From contig DIDN01000139.1 of assembly GCA_002418185.1 (NCBI GenBank), forward strand, positions 1 through 11,701: a stretch of 11,701 bases of DNA, given 5' to 3'. This DNA is from Deltaproteobacteria bacterium UBA5799. GTDB taxonomy: Bacteria; Desulfobacterota; GWC2-55-46. The notes below the pieces were generated by a model. The model saw only the letters and a list, made by a program, of their open reading frames with translations. It searched no databases and was not told the DNA's origin. Below are positions 1 through 6,587 of this stretch, piece by piece (positions within the stretch are counted from its first letter, which is position 1; each line of letters starts with the position of its first letter). Position numbers and translations under genes: made by a program.

Positions 1-88
1 AGCCTCCGCAGTCAGGGCATTTGCCGAGCCACTTGTAAGAGGTGTTTCCGCACCCCTGGCAGGAATAGATTGTCCTTTCCTTTGCCAT
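1..88 (-). CDS. radA: DNA repair protein RadA (Sms), N-terminal fragment
   Basis: Only the first 29 codons are inside the window; the gene continues past the left edge. The peptide starts MAKERTIYSCQGCGNTSYKW and carries two CxxC pairs (C10/C13 and C24/C27), which form the N-terminal zinc ribbon typical of RadA/Sms. In the family this is followed by a RecA-like ATPase and a Lon-like domain, neither of which can be seen here. RadA is a cytoplasmic branch-migration helicase that processes recombination intermediates. The ATG at 86-88 is the natural start because the family almost always opens with MAK. The Shine-Dalgarno sequence is weak. The gene is divergent from the HEAT-repeat gene, and the 115-bp gap holds that gene's promoter. 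Identification rests on the zinc-ribbon pattern only. Confidence 0.85.
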   Translation of the reverse strand, partial: MAKERTIYSCQGCGNTSYKWLGKCPDCGG

Positions 89-145
89 AAAATTCGTCCC
101 GAAAAACGGAGCTTGCCGCGAAATAACGTACGAAAGGCTTACACG

Positions 146-173
146 TTGACAAAGGCTGCAGTTTTGCTATCAT
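146..173 (+). promoter_or_regulatory. sigma70-type promoter for the HEAT / HD-GYP pair
   Basis: A consensus -35 hexamer TTGACA lies at 146-151. After a 16-bp spacer comes TATCAT at 168-173, one mismatch from TATAAT. A TG two bases before it (TGCTATCAT) gives an extended -10. Transcription should start near 180, leaving a 5' leader of about 24 nt that contains the AGGGGA ribosome-binding site at 188-193, ten bases before the ATG at 204. It is the best-matching promoter in the window. The function is inferred from sequence match only. Confidence 0.7.
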
Positions 174-203
174 ATCCGGGTCCAAACAGGGGAAGCCCGG
201 GAA

Positions 204-1772
204 ATGACTGCAGAAACCGACAACTACGCCACCATACTAATGGAACTCGTAAAGGCTGTCAAGATGCACAATTTCTACCCGCAGGGGCATCCGCAGCTCG
301 AGTCGTTAATCGAAAAAGCCTTCCTGAACCTAAAAAAAAGCGTTGACAGCTCCGGAGAGATCAAGTGGCGCGTGGACCAGCGCGGGTTCTATTCCGGCAA
401 AACGCCATTCGGCGCGGGAAACGCCGAGATAGCCGGCATGGCCAAGAAGCTTTTTTTCAGGAAGGTGCGGGAGATAGCCTTCAGCCGGGAGGTCAGGCCG
501 TCGGACCTGAAGGTGTTCATCTCCGCCATGAACGCGGAGCCCGAGGAAATACAGTCGCAGGGCGGCGTAGAGGCGTTCTTCGCGCGCCTCGGCATAGAAG
601 GCATCCTCCTGAACGAGCAGAACTATGACGACCTAAGGAAGCTCAAGTCCGAGATCCAGGAGAAACAGGAAGAAAAGACCGTTACTGACGAGCACGAGAG
701 TCAGTCCGGCATGTCCGAGCAAAGCGAGGACGAGGAAAAAGAGGAGAAGCCGCCGGAGGAGGTCCGGGAAGAGCCGCTCGACGAGCTCGTCGAACGGATA
801 AGGGCCGAGGACGACCTGCTCAGGTACAGGGACCTCGCAGCGAGGATACGGGAGAAGGTCGAGGGGCTCCTCGGCGAGGGCAGGCATGACGAGGCATTCC
901 CTGTCCTGGTCGCCTTTTACGAGCACTCGGACAAGTATTCCGGGAAGAACGACGCCGTAAAAGAGACCGCAAATGAGGCGCTCAAGGGCATTATGGCTCC
1001 CGAGGTCCTCAAGTACCTTGCCGCCAGGGCCGGCTCCAACGACGAGGCCAACAGGTGGGCAGTGCAGGGTATGCTCTTCTCCGCCGGCGCGGCCGGGGCC
1101 GGTGCGCTCCTCGACGAGATCGTCTCCGCCCCCGAGGCTGCGGCCCGGCGGAACCTCTTTAACGCCCTCGTGCTCTTCGGGCCATCGCTCCGCCCGCTTG
1201 CCGAGGCAAGGCTCGACAACCCCGAATGGTACGTCACGAGGCAGATGGCGGCGCTCCTGGGCGAGATAGGCGGAGAGGAGGCGCTCCCGGCTCTCGAGTC
1301 CGCGTACGGAAGCTCGGAAGCCCGCGTGAAAAAAGAGGTCCTCAAGAGCATGGTAAAAATAGGCGGAGGACGCGTCACCGGGTTCATGCTCAAGGTGCTT
1401 AACGAAGACAACCAGTCGATAGTAGCTCAGGCGATAATCTCGCTCGGCGCGCTCAAGGACGCCTCGGCGGTGGACGCGCTGAAGGACATTGCGTTCAAAC
1501 GGGAACACCCGGAGGCGTCCAGGGAGGCGGTAAAAGCCCTCGGCATGATCGGCGACCCGAGTGCGGTCCCGCACTTGAGGAAGATACTCTCAAGGAAGGT
1601 ATGGTTCGGCAAGAGGGCCAACGAGGAGATGCGCTCGCTGGCGGCCCTGTCCCTCGGCATGATAGGCATCCCCGAGGCGATAACGGCCGTTGAGGACATC
1701 TTCGCCGACTCTACAGGGGAGCTCCACATGGCCTGCAAACGGGTCCTCGACGGGAGAGGGAAAGCGAGATGA
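204..1772 (+). CDS. HEAT-repeat protein with an N-terminal domain shared with the downstream HD-GYP protein
   Basis: A 522-residue, probably cytoplasmic protein with no signal peptide or membrane segment. Three parts are visible. Residues 1-150 form a mixed alpha/beta N-terminal domain with the motif YPQGHP at 25-30. Residues 150-205 are a highly acidic, Glu-rich, probably disordered or coiled linker. Residues 210-520 are helical, with HEAT-like (PBS-lyase type) repeats clearest from about 340 to 500, recognisable by recurring LG.IG..EALPAL and LG.IGDPSAVPHL patterns. HEAT repeats are protein-binding scaffolds, so an enzymatic role is unlikely. The N-terminal domain resembles that of the next gene, which starts inside this gene's stop codon (ATGA, 1769-1772), so the two are translationally coupled. 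A role as a partner or adaptor in c-di-GMP signalling is an inference. The ATG at 204 is supported by an AGGGGA site. No specific family name is recognised. Confidence 0.85.
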   Translation: MTAETDNYATILMELVKAVKMHNFYPQGHPQLESLIEKAFLNLKKSVDSSGEIKWRVDQRGFYSGKTPFGAGNAEIAGMAKKLFFRKVREIAFSREVRPSDLKVFISAMNAEPEEIQSQGGVEAFFARLGIEGILLNEQNYDDLRKLKSEIQEKQEEKTVTDEHESQSGMSEQSEDEEKEEKPPEEVREEPLDELVERIRAEDDLLRYRDLAARIREKVEGLLGEGRHDEAFPVLVAFYEHSDKYSGKNDAVKETANEALKGIMAPEVLKYLAARAGSNDEANRWAVQGMLFSAGAAGAGALLDEIVSAPEAAARRNLFNALVLFGPSLRPLAEARLDNPEWYVTRQMAALLGEIGGEEALPALESAYGSSEARVKKEVLKSMVKIGGGRVTGFMLKVLNEDNQSIVAQAIISLGALKDASAVDALKDIAFKREHPEASREAVKALGMIGDPSAVPHLRKILSRKVWFGKRANEEMRSLAALSLGMIGIPEAITAVEDIFADSTGELHMACKRVLDGRGKAR

Positions 1773-3106
1773 ACGGAGACTGCAGGGAAGGTATACTCAA
1801 GAACATCAACGCCGCGCTCAAGAGCAGGAAGCTCTATCCTGCCGGGCACCCGGCGACAATCGCGCCCATAGCGAAGACCTATGAATTGCTCATGGACGAT
1901 CTCAAGTCCAGGAACAATCTCTCAATCGCACTGGTGAACGAGGCGCTCCTCTACGAGGAAGACTTCGTCCAGGGCGCCGAGAGCCTCTACACCGACCTCA
2001 TCCAGCACATGGGCGGGAAGAACATCGACGCCATAATCTTCGAAAAGGGGCTTTCGCAGAAGGAGGTGGGCTCGCTTTTCGAGATAATGGCCGGGGCCGA
2101 CATAAAGGGCGCGGAGCTGCAGAAGGAGATGTACAACAGGGGGGTAAAGCACATAACCCTCAAGTCCATGCCCATCGGCAAGCGGAACATACTCGAGATA
2201 TACAACGGCGCGGTAGAGGTCGTAAAAAACGTCATGGGCGAGGTCAGGATGGGGAAGATCCCCAGGTCCGAACCCGTCGAGAGCATCGTCGGCGAGATGA
2301 CCGACTCCGTCCTCTCGGACCCGAACGCGATGATCGGGCTTACGATGATAAAGAACTACGACAACTACCTCTACAACCATTCTGTGAACGTCTCCATCCT
2401 GTCGCTTTCGCTCGCGAGGTTCATGGGCCTTTCGGACCAGGAGATACACGACGCCGGGGTCGGCGCGCTCCTGCACGACATAGGGAAGACAGGCGTTTCC
2501 GAGCAGATAATAAGGAAGCCCGGCGGCCTGAGTTCCGAGGAATGGGAGAAGGTCAAGGAGCACCCTCTGCTCGGCTCGAAGATCATAAAGAGGATGGACG
2601 GTATGAACGAGGCGGTCGGCAGGATAATATACGAGCACCATATCAAGTACGACCACTCCGGCTACCCGCAGACGACATCGAGCCTCCATCCCTTGAGCCA
2701 GATAATATGCATATGCGACGCCTATGACGCGCTTACGACGCTCAGGGTCTACCAGAAGCCGCACGACCCCTCGGAGGCCGTCAAGATACTCACGAACTTC
2801 TCGGGCAAGCACTTCAACCCCGAGACCCTCGGCGCGTTCGTGCGCATGATGGGCGTCTACCCGGTCGGCACGATGGTAAGGCTTGCGTCGAACGAGGTGG
2901 GCGTGGTGACGAGGCTCAACCAGGACGCCCCGGAAAGGCCGGTGGTAAAGGTGCTCTACGGGAGCGACGGCTTGGAGGCGGACTCCCCTTACGAGCTCGA
3001 CCTGCTCTCGAACGGGTCCCTTGACATAGTGACAAACGTGAACCCTTCTTTTACCTCAACCGACCTCGAATCCTTCTTCGAAGGCGAGGCGTCGGAACAG
3101 GGGTGA
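1769..3106 (+). CDS. HD-GYP domain cyclic-di-GMP phosphodiesterase
   Basis: A 445-residue cytoplasmic protein. Residues 1-155 form an N-terminal domain with YPAGHP at 23-28, like that of the upstream HEAT protein. Residues 185-360 are an HD-GYP domain, which in characterised members hydrolyses cyclic-di-GMP at a metal centre. Expected ligands and catalytic residues are visible: H204 (NHSVNVS), H236-D237 and K240 (LLHDIGK), H265 (KEHPLLG), H290-H291, D317 (CDAYDALTT). The GYP motif is at 298-300. The signature reads HHIKYDHSGYP where the usual form is HHExxDGxGYP, so Glu and the first Gly differ. Residues 365-425 form the beta-rich tail common in this family. All metal ligands are kept, so activity is likely. 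The gene is joined to the HEAT gene by ATGA and is the last gene before a terminator. The signal sensed by the N-terminal domain is unknown. Confidence 0.9.
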   Translation: MNGDCREGILKNINAALKSRKLYPAGHPATIAPIAKTYELLMDDLKSRNNLSIALVNEALLYEEDFVQGAESLYTDLIQHMGGKNIDAIIFEKGLSQKEVGSLFEIMAGADIKGAELQKEMYNRGVKHITLKSMPIGKRNILEIYNGAVEVVKNVMGEVRMGKIPRSEPVESIVGEMTDSVLSDPNAMIGLTMIKNYDNYLYNHSVNVSILSLSLARFMGLSDQEIHDAGVGALLHDIGKTGVSEQIIRKPGGLSSEEWEKVKEHPLLGSKIIKRMDGMNEAVGRIIYEHHIKYDHSGYPQTTSSLHPLSQIICICDAYDALTTLRVYQKPHDPSEAVKILTNFSGKHFNPETLGAFVRMMGVYPVGTMVRLASNEVGVVTRLNQDAPERPVVKVLYGSDGLEADSPYELDLLSNGSLDIVTNVNPSFTSTDLESFFEGEASEQG

Positions 3107-3125
3107 CCCCTCCCGTGCCTGTGTG

Positions 3126-3160
3126 AAAAAAAATAAGGCAAGCCTAAAGGCTTGCCTTTT
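3126..3160. terminator. Bidirectional Rho-independent terminator
   Basis: A perfect 10-bp stem, AAGGCAAGCC (3135-3144) with GGCTTGCCTT (3149-3158), closes a four-base TAAA loop. On the plus strand it runs into TTTT (3157-3160). On the minus strand it is followed by eight T (the A run at 3126-3133). It sits 28 bp after the HD-GYP stop and 36 bp after the stop of the convergent small HEAT gene, so it can end transcription from both sides. Confidence 0.88.
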
Positions 3161-3194
3161 CCTTGCTCCTTGCGGTCCAGGGCGGGCCGGCGCC

Positions 3195-3758
3195 TTACCT
3201 GTCCATCACGCCGAGCCCTTTTAACGCTACGGACTTCATGCTCCGGTTCCCGTTCCTGGCGAAGTGCAAGAGCGCGTCCTCCGCCCTTTTGTCCCCTATC
3301 ATCGAGACAGCCTCTATCGCGCGCTCCACCACCCCCGGGTCCTTGTGCTTGAGCGCGTGGACCAGCGGGCCGAGGAGCCTCTTGTCCCTGAAGCCCGAGA
3401 GCGCCTCTACCGCCGCCCTCACCACCATCTCGCTTTCGTCCTTCAGGGCCTCGACAAGCGCCTGAAGGGCCGAGCTGTCGCCTAAAGAACCCAGGGCCCT
3501 TGCCGCAGCGGCCCTGACGTCCTCGGAAGGGTCTTTAAGGGCTGCCGCAAGCGCCTCTGCTATGCTCTGGCCGCGGAGGTCCGAAAGAGCGTATATGACG
3601 CGTATCTTCTCGAGCATGGCGCCGGAGGCGAGCTTTTTCCGGAGCTCTTCAAGCCTGTCCCTTGCCTGGAGCTTCTCAAGGGCCCAGGCGGCTGCTTTCC
3701 TGACATCCTCGTCGGTCTCCTTGAGGGCTGCGATTAGGACTTCCTTGCGTTTGTCCAT
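3195..3758 (-). CDS. Small HEAT-repeat protein
   Basis: A 187-residue soluble protein made almost entirely of about six HEAT-like repeats of roughly 31 residues (approximate starts 4, 35, 66, 97, 128, 159). The recurring signature is VRAAAARALGSLGDSSALQ, where a D-x-x-V-R-x-x-A-x-x-A-L core is followed by a G-D turn. This is the PBS-lyase-like HEAT type, a superhelical protein-binding scaffold. No catalytic residues are expected or seen. The start ATG at 3756-3758 has no good Shine-Dalgarno sequence. It follows the trmFO stop by 25 bp on the same strand, so the two are probably co-transcribed, ending at the terminator at 3126-3160. It is distinct from the larger HEAT protein at 204-1772 and lacks that protein's N-terminal domain. 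Its partner is unknown; nothing ties it functionally to tRNA modification except position. Confidence 0.85.
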   Translation of the reverse strand: MDKRKEVLIAALKETDEDVRKAAAWALEKLQARDRLEELRKKLASGAMLEKIRVIYALSDLRGQSIAEALAAALKDPSEDVRAAAARALGSLGDSSALQALVEALKDESEMVVRAAVEALSGFRDKRLLGPLVHALKHKDPGVVERAIEAVSMIGDKRAEDALLHFARNGNRSMKSVALKGLGVMDR

Positions 3759-3783
3759 GCGCTAATCTATATCAGAACGGAAA

Positions 3784-5091
3784 TCAAGTTGCAAGGGCTT
3801 CGTCGGCCCACCTCGTAAAGTCCTCTACGGCCCTTTCGGCCTGCATCTCCCTCCTCCTCTTTCCCTCGATATGCGGCAGAAGGCCCATGTTGGCGTTCAT
3901 GGGGGAGAACTCCCCTTCCTTCCCCGATACGTAGCGCATGAGCGCGCCGGAGATCGTGGTCTGCGGCGGGCATACCGCGGAAAGCCCCCTCGCAGACCGG
4001 AGCGCGTTTATCCCGGCCAGGGCCCCGGACATGGCGGATTCCACGTAGCCCTCAACGCCGGTAATCTGCCCTGCGAAGAACAGCCCCGTTGATTTCCTAA
4101 GCTCCTGGCTGCATGAGAGGAGTCTTGGGGAATCAAGGTAACTATTACGGTGGAGCTTCCCCAGCCTCGCGAACTCCGCCCTTTCGAGCGCGGGTATCAT
4201 CCTGAACACCCTTTTCTGCTCATTGTACGCGAGCCTCGTCTGGAAGCCGACGAGGTTGTATAGAGTGCCGTCCCTGTTTTCCCGCCTGAGCTGCACGACC
4301 GCAAAGGGCCTCTTCCCGGTCCTCGGGTCTACAAGGCCGACAGGCCGCATCGGGCCGAAAAGGAGCGTCCTGGGGCCCCTCTCGGCCATCGCCTCTATTG
4401 GCATGCAGGCCTCGAAGCTCTCCATCTTCTCGAACTCGCGCGCCCCGGCCCTGTCCGCCTTGAGAAGCTCGGCATAAAAGGCCCCGTACTCGCCCTCGGC
4501 GAGCGGGCAATTCACGTAGTCGTCCCCTCCCTTGCCGTAGCGGGAGGCATGAAAGGCGCGCTCCATGTCTATGGAATCGGCGTATACTATTGGCGCGACC
4601 GCGTCGTAGAAATTGAGCCCCTTGCCGACGAGCCCTTCGAGGGCCGCGGCAAACGCGTCGGAGGTGAGAGGTCCGGTTGCGACGACCAGCGGACGGTCAC
4701 CAGGGAGCTCTCTGGCCTCTCCCCTCTCCACACGGACGCCGGCCCCTTGCAGCTCGGAGGTCACGTATTCCGAAAAGGCGCTCCTGTCTACCGCCAGGGT
4801 CTGTCCGGCTGGCACCCTGGTCGCCTCGGCGGCCCTTATTATAAGGGAGTCGAGGGCCCGCAGCTCGGCCTTAAGGAGCCCGGCGGCGTTCTCGATGCTG
4901 TCGGATTTGAGGGAATTGCTGCAGACGAGCTCGGCAAGCGTCGGCATGTTATGCGCCGGAGAGAACCTCTCGGGCTTCATCTCGCGGATGACTGCCCTTC
5001 CGCCCAGCCTCGCGGCCTGCCAGGCGGCCTCGCACCCGGCGAGCCCGCCACCTATTATGGTTATATTTCCGCCAACATGCTCTCCCGTCAT
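3784..5091 (-). CDS. trmFO: Methylenetetrahydrofolate-tRNA-(uracil-54-C5)-methyltransferase, FAD/NADPH-dependent
   Basis: A 435-residue cytoplasmic flavoenzyme that makes 5-methyluridine at position 54 in the T-loop of tRNA, taking the carbon from methylenetetrahydrofolate instead of S-adenosylmethionine. Visible features: the N-terminal dinucleotide-binding motif GGGLAG (14-19) after a beta strand; the LAELVCSNSL motif carrying C57; FEACMPIE carrying C229; GPMRPVGLVDPRTGKRP (246-262); and the C-terminal GQITGVEGYVESAMSGALAG stretch (341-360). C57 and C229 correspond to the two catalytic cysteines known from Bacillus subtilis TrmFO (C53 and C226). Length matches the family. An in-frame stop 15 bp upstream limits the start to the ATG at 5089-5091 or later. 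A well-matched promoter lies so close to this ATG that the mRNA may be leaderless. It is the first gene of a unit with the small HEAT gene. Confidence 0.97.
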   Translation of the reverse strand: MTGEHVGGNITIIGGGLAGCEAAWQAARLGGRAVIREMKPERFSPAHNMPTLAELVCSNSLKSDSIENAAGLLKAELRALDSLIIRAAEATRVPAGQTLAVDRSAFSEYVTSELQGAGVRVERGEARELPGDRPLVVATGPLTSDAFAAALEGLVGKGLNFYDAVAPIVYADSIDMERAFHASRYGKGGDDYVNCPLAEGEYGAFYAELLKADRAGAREFEKMESFEACMPIEAMAERGPRTLLFGPMRPVGLVDPRTGKRPFAVVQLRRENRDGTLYNLVGFQTRLAYNEQKRVFRMIPALERAEFARLGKLHRNSYLDSPRLLSCSQELRKSTGLFFAGQITGVEGYVESAMSGALAGINALRSARGLSAVCPPQTTISGALMRYVSGKEGEFSPMNANMGLLPHIEGKRRREMQAERAVEDFTRWADEALAT

Positions 5092-5097
5092 CCTTTC

Positions 5098-5126
5098 ATA
5101 TTAACCCCCGGCCTTTTCCTCTTCAA
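5098..5126 (-). promoter_or_regulatory. Candidate promoter for trmFO, nearly abutting the start codon
   Basis: On the minus strand, TTGAAG (5121-5126) is followed by a 17-bp spacer and TAATAT (5098-5103). Both hexamers match the sigma70 consensus at four or more positions and the spacing is ideal. The expected transcription start is about 5090-5092, which is the trmFO ATG itself. Sequence match only. Confidence 0.5.
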
Positions 5127-5190
5127 GCCCATTATTCAACAGCGCGGGCCCGGACTTGCGGGAGGCATTTTTTTATGATAGCTTCACAGC

Positions 5191-5487
5191 ATGGACAGGA
5201 TGGTTAGGGCCCGCGTCGTCATAGAAGGCCGCGTACAGGGGGTGGCCTTTCGCGCGAGCATGGTCGAGGAGGCCAGGCTCCAGGGTGTGGCCGGATGGGT
5301 GAAGAACAACCCGGACGGCACTGTCGAGGCCGTAATCGAAGGCAAGGAGGTGCCGGTCGGCAGGGTGCTCGAATGGTGCCGAAAGGGGCCGCCGCTTGCC
5401 CGGGTAGACGATGTGCGCCTTGCATGGGAGCCCTTCAAGAACGAATTCGACGACTTTACGGCGCTTACAAGGTACAGCGCGTATTGA
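5191..5487 (+). CDS. acyP: Acylphosphatase
   Basis: A 98-residue cytoplasmic enzyme that hydrolyses carboxyl-phosphate bonds such as those in acetyl phosphate and carbamoyl phosphate. The two signature motifs are intact: GRVQGVAFR (13-21), which holds the phosphate loop and catalytic R21, and GWVKNNPDGTVEAV (35-48), which holds catalytic N39. Length is typical of the family. The start is uncertain: the ATG at 5191 has no ribosome-binding site directly before it, and the second ATG (5200, Met4) is no better. A good GGGAGG (5160-5165) lies nine bases before a different-frame ATG at 5175, which opens a 10-codon reading frame running into this gene. The next gene starts 11 bases after the stop, with its ribosome-binding site overlapping this stop codon, so the two form an operon. 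Confidence 0.95.
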   Translation: MDRMVRARVVIEGRVQGVAFRASMVEEARLQGVAGWVKNNPDGTVEAVIEGKEVPVGRVLEWCRKGPPLARVDDVRLAWEPFKNEFDDFTALTRYSAY

Positions 5488-5498
5488 GAGGCGGTAAG

Positions 5499-6113
5499 AT
5501 GAGGCTTGAAAACGGGGCCGGGGTCCCGGCAGGGGCAAAAGGGTTTTCCGGGTTACGCGTTATAACGTTACTTATCGTCGCCATCGCCTTTGCCTACGGG
5601 TGCCACCCGGGGCCCGGGGCCGCTGTCTACCTCATGCCTGACGATAGAGGGCCCGCAGGCTACAAGGCGGAAGCCGGGGCCGGGATAATCGAGAACGGGT
5701 TTCTGAAGGTGGCCGCCCGCCAGGTGCGAAAGGGCGAGGAGAGCCCGGCCCTGCTTGCGAAGCTCCTCGAGTCCAACTATATCATCATGCACCTCGTTAT
5801 AGAGAACACCTCGGAAAAGACTATTATCTACAAGCCCAACCTTACATCGCTTACGAACGACGCGATGGACTTCCTTAGGCCGCTCGACTATACCGACCTT
5901 TACGAATTCGACAACGCCGACGCGCTCGACGAGATAAGCGGCAGGTTCTACGACCTCGACGTAACGCTCGGGCCCGGACAGAGGTCCTCGCGCCTCTTGA
6001 TATTCAGGCCCGTATCCAGGAACGCAAAAAAGGCCGTCCTCAACATAGACGACCTCTACCTCGGCACCGACACCCTGAGGTTCACCTTGCCATTCTCGTT
6101 CAGGGAGGCTTAG
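5499..6113 (+). CDS. Unrecognised probable lipoprotein
   Basis: A 204-residue protein that I do not recognise. Residues 19-34 form a hydrophobic stretch after Arg20, ending AYGC at 32-35, which resembles a lipoprotein signal peptide with C35 as the lipidated residue. The lipobox is loose (Ala at -3 where Leu is usual) and the N-region is longer than normal, so a plain signal anchor is possible. The mature part looks beta-rich, with the stretch VIENTSEKTIIYKPNLTSL and a C-terminal FTLPFSF, suggesting a small extracytoplasmic beta-sandwich domain (inference). The start at 5499 is chosen because GAGAGG (5486-5491) lies seven bases upstream and overlaps the acylphosphatase stop. The reading frame is open further upstream, but that would run through the acylphosphatase gene. 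It is probably co-transcribed with acyP. No function is assigned. Confidence 0.75.
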   Translation: MRLENGAGVPAGAKGFSGLRVITLLIVAIAFAYGCHPGPGAAVYLMPDDRGPAGYKAEAGAGIIENGFLKVAARQVRKGEESPALLAKLLESNYIIMHLVIENTSEKTIIYKPNLTSLTNDAMDFLRPLDYTDLYEFDNADALDEISGRFYDLDVTLGPGQRSSRLLIFRPVSRNAKKAVLNIDDLYLGTDTLRFTLPFSFREA

Positions 6114-6183
6114 TCGGCTCCTGAGTTTTGGGGGAACTTCTTTAGAAAGGCTTCCTCCCAGACCCCACTTCAAAGACCTTTAG

Positions 6184-6220
6184 TTCCTGAGTAGACCCCC
6201 GATAAGGGTCTACTCAGGAA
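6184..6220. repeat. Perfect 15-bp inverted repeat in intergenic DNA
   Basis: TTCCTGAGTAGACCC (6184-6198) and its exact reverse complement (6206-6220) flank a 7-base loop, CCGATAA. The octamer TCCTGAGT also occurs as a direct copy at 6119-6126. The element lies between the convergent lipoprotein and LEA-like genes. No T-tract follows directly on either strand (the nearest run of five T is about ten bases downstream on the plus strand), so it is not a textbook Rho-independent terminator. It could be a dispersed palindromic repeat, an mRNA 3'-end stabiliser or a protein-binding site. Confidence 0.75.
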
Positions 6221-6259
6221 TACCTGAAAGTTTTTGGAGAGAGTCTGAAAACTTTTCAC

Positions 6260-6285
6260 AAAAAGGTAAAGGCTTTGCCAAGCCT
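6260..6285 (-). terminator. Probable weak terminator of the ABC-rsmI-small protein operon
   Basis: On the minus strand, AGGCTT and AAGCCT form a 6-bp stem (arms 6280-6285 and 6270-6275) with a four-base loop. A T-rich tail (TTACCTTTTT) follows, ending at 6260. The stem starts inside the stop codon of the gene at 6285-6587. The short stem and interrupted T-tract make it moderate evidence. Confidence 0.45.
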
Positions 6286-6587
6286 CAAGGCGCGTACTCT
6301 TTGACCCTCTCCGCGCTCTTGTCCACGACATTTTTTGTTTTCTCTATCGTCTTCTGGACGGCCCCCTTGGCGTTCTCCGCCTTTTCCTTGACGCTCTCGG
6401 CGGTTTCGGCTATGGCCTCCTTTGCCTCTCTGGCCGAGTGCTTGAGCTCCTCCTCGTACTTCTCGAGCTTGGCGCCAGCCTCTTCCGTCTTGCTGCCGGC
6501 GGACTTGATGTACCCCGGGCCGCCGTAGTAAAGAAATGCCACGATGGCGAAAACGCCGAGAAGGAAACCGAACAGCACCTTTTTCAT
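6285..6587 (-). CDS. Small membrane-anchored helical protein, LEA-like
   Basis: A 100-residue protein. Residues 3-21 (VLFGFLLGVFAIVAFLYY region) are a single membrane segment or uncleaved signal anchor with Lys2-Lys3 before it. From residue 30 to 98 the chain is a long, highly charged amphipathic helix rich in Ala, Lys and Glu, with recurring motifs such as AKEAIAETAESVKEKAENAK, an 11-residue-like periodicity seen in LEA group 3 and apolipoprotein-like proteins. There are no Cys and no catalytic motifs. The start overlaps the rsmI stop as ATGA (6584-6587), and GGGAGG lies upstream of the ATG, so it is translationally coupled to rsmI. A role in envelope or desiccation stress, or in interacting with membrane surfaces, is inferred from composition only; the name of the family is not known to me. 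Confidence 0.78.
   Translation of the reverse strand: MKKVLFGFLLGVFAIVAFLYYGGPGYIKSAGSKTEEAGAKLEKYEEELKHSAREAKEAIAETAESVKEKAENAKGAVQKTIEKTKNVVDKSAERVKEYAP

Noticed and set aside
89..152. A divergent radA promoter overlapping the TTGACA box (TTGTCA on the minus strand)
   Set aside because: The matching -10 (TACGTT) fits the consensus at only three positions, so support is too weak.
633..1574. Long antisense reading frame (313 codons) opposite the HEAT gene
   Set aside because: Its product is Arg/Leu/Gly-rich with no recognisable domain and lies wholly opposite a gene with clear HEAT repeats; long shadow frames are expected in GC-rich coding DNA.
1922..2812. Antisense frame of 296 codons opposite the HD-GYP gene
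   Set aside because: Composition is that of a mirrored coding sequence and no motif is seen; the HD-GYP gene on the other strand is certain.
5295..5498. Upstream extension of the lipoprotein gene to an ATG at 5295
   Set aside because: It would overlap most of acyP in another frame and would bury the hydrophobic signal segment about 87 residues into the protein; the ATG at 5499 has a good ribosome-binding site.
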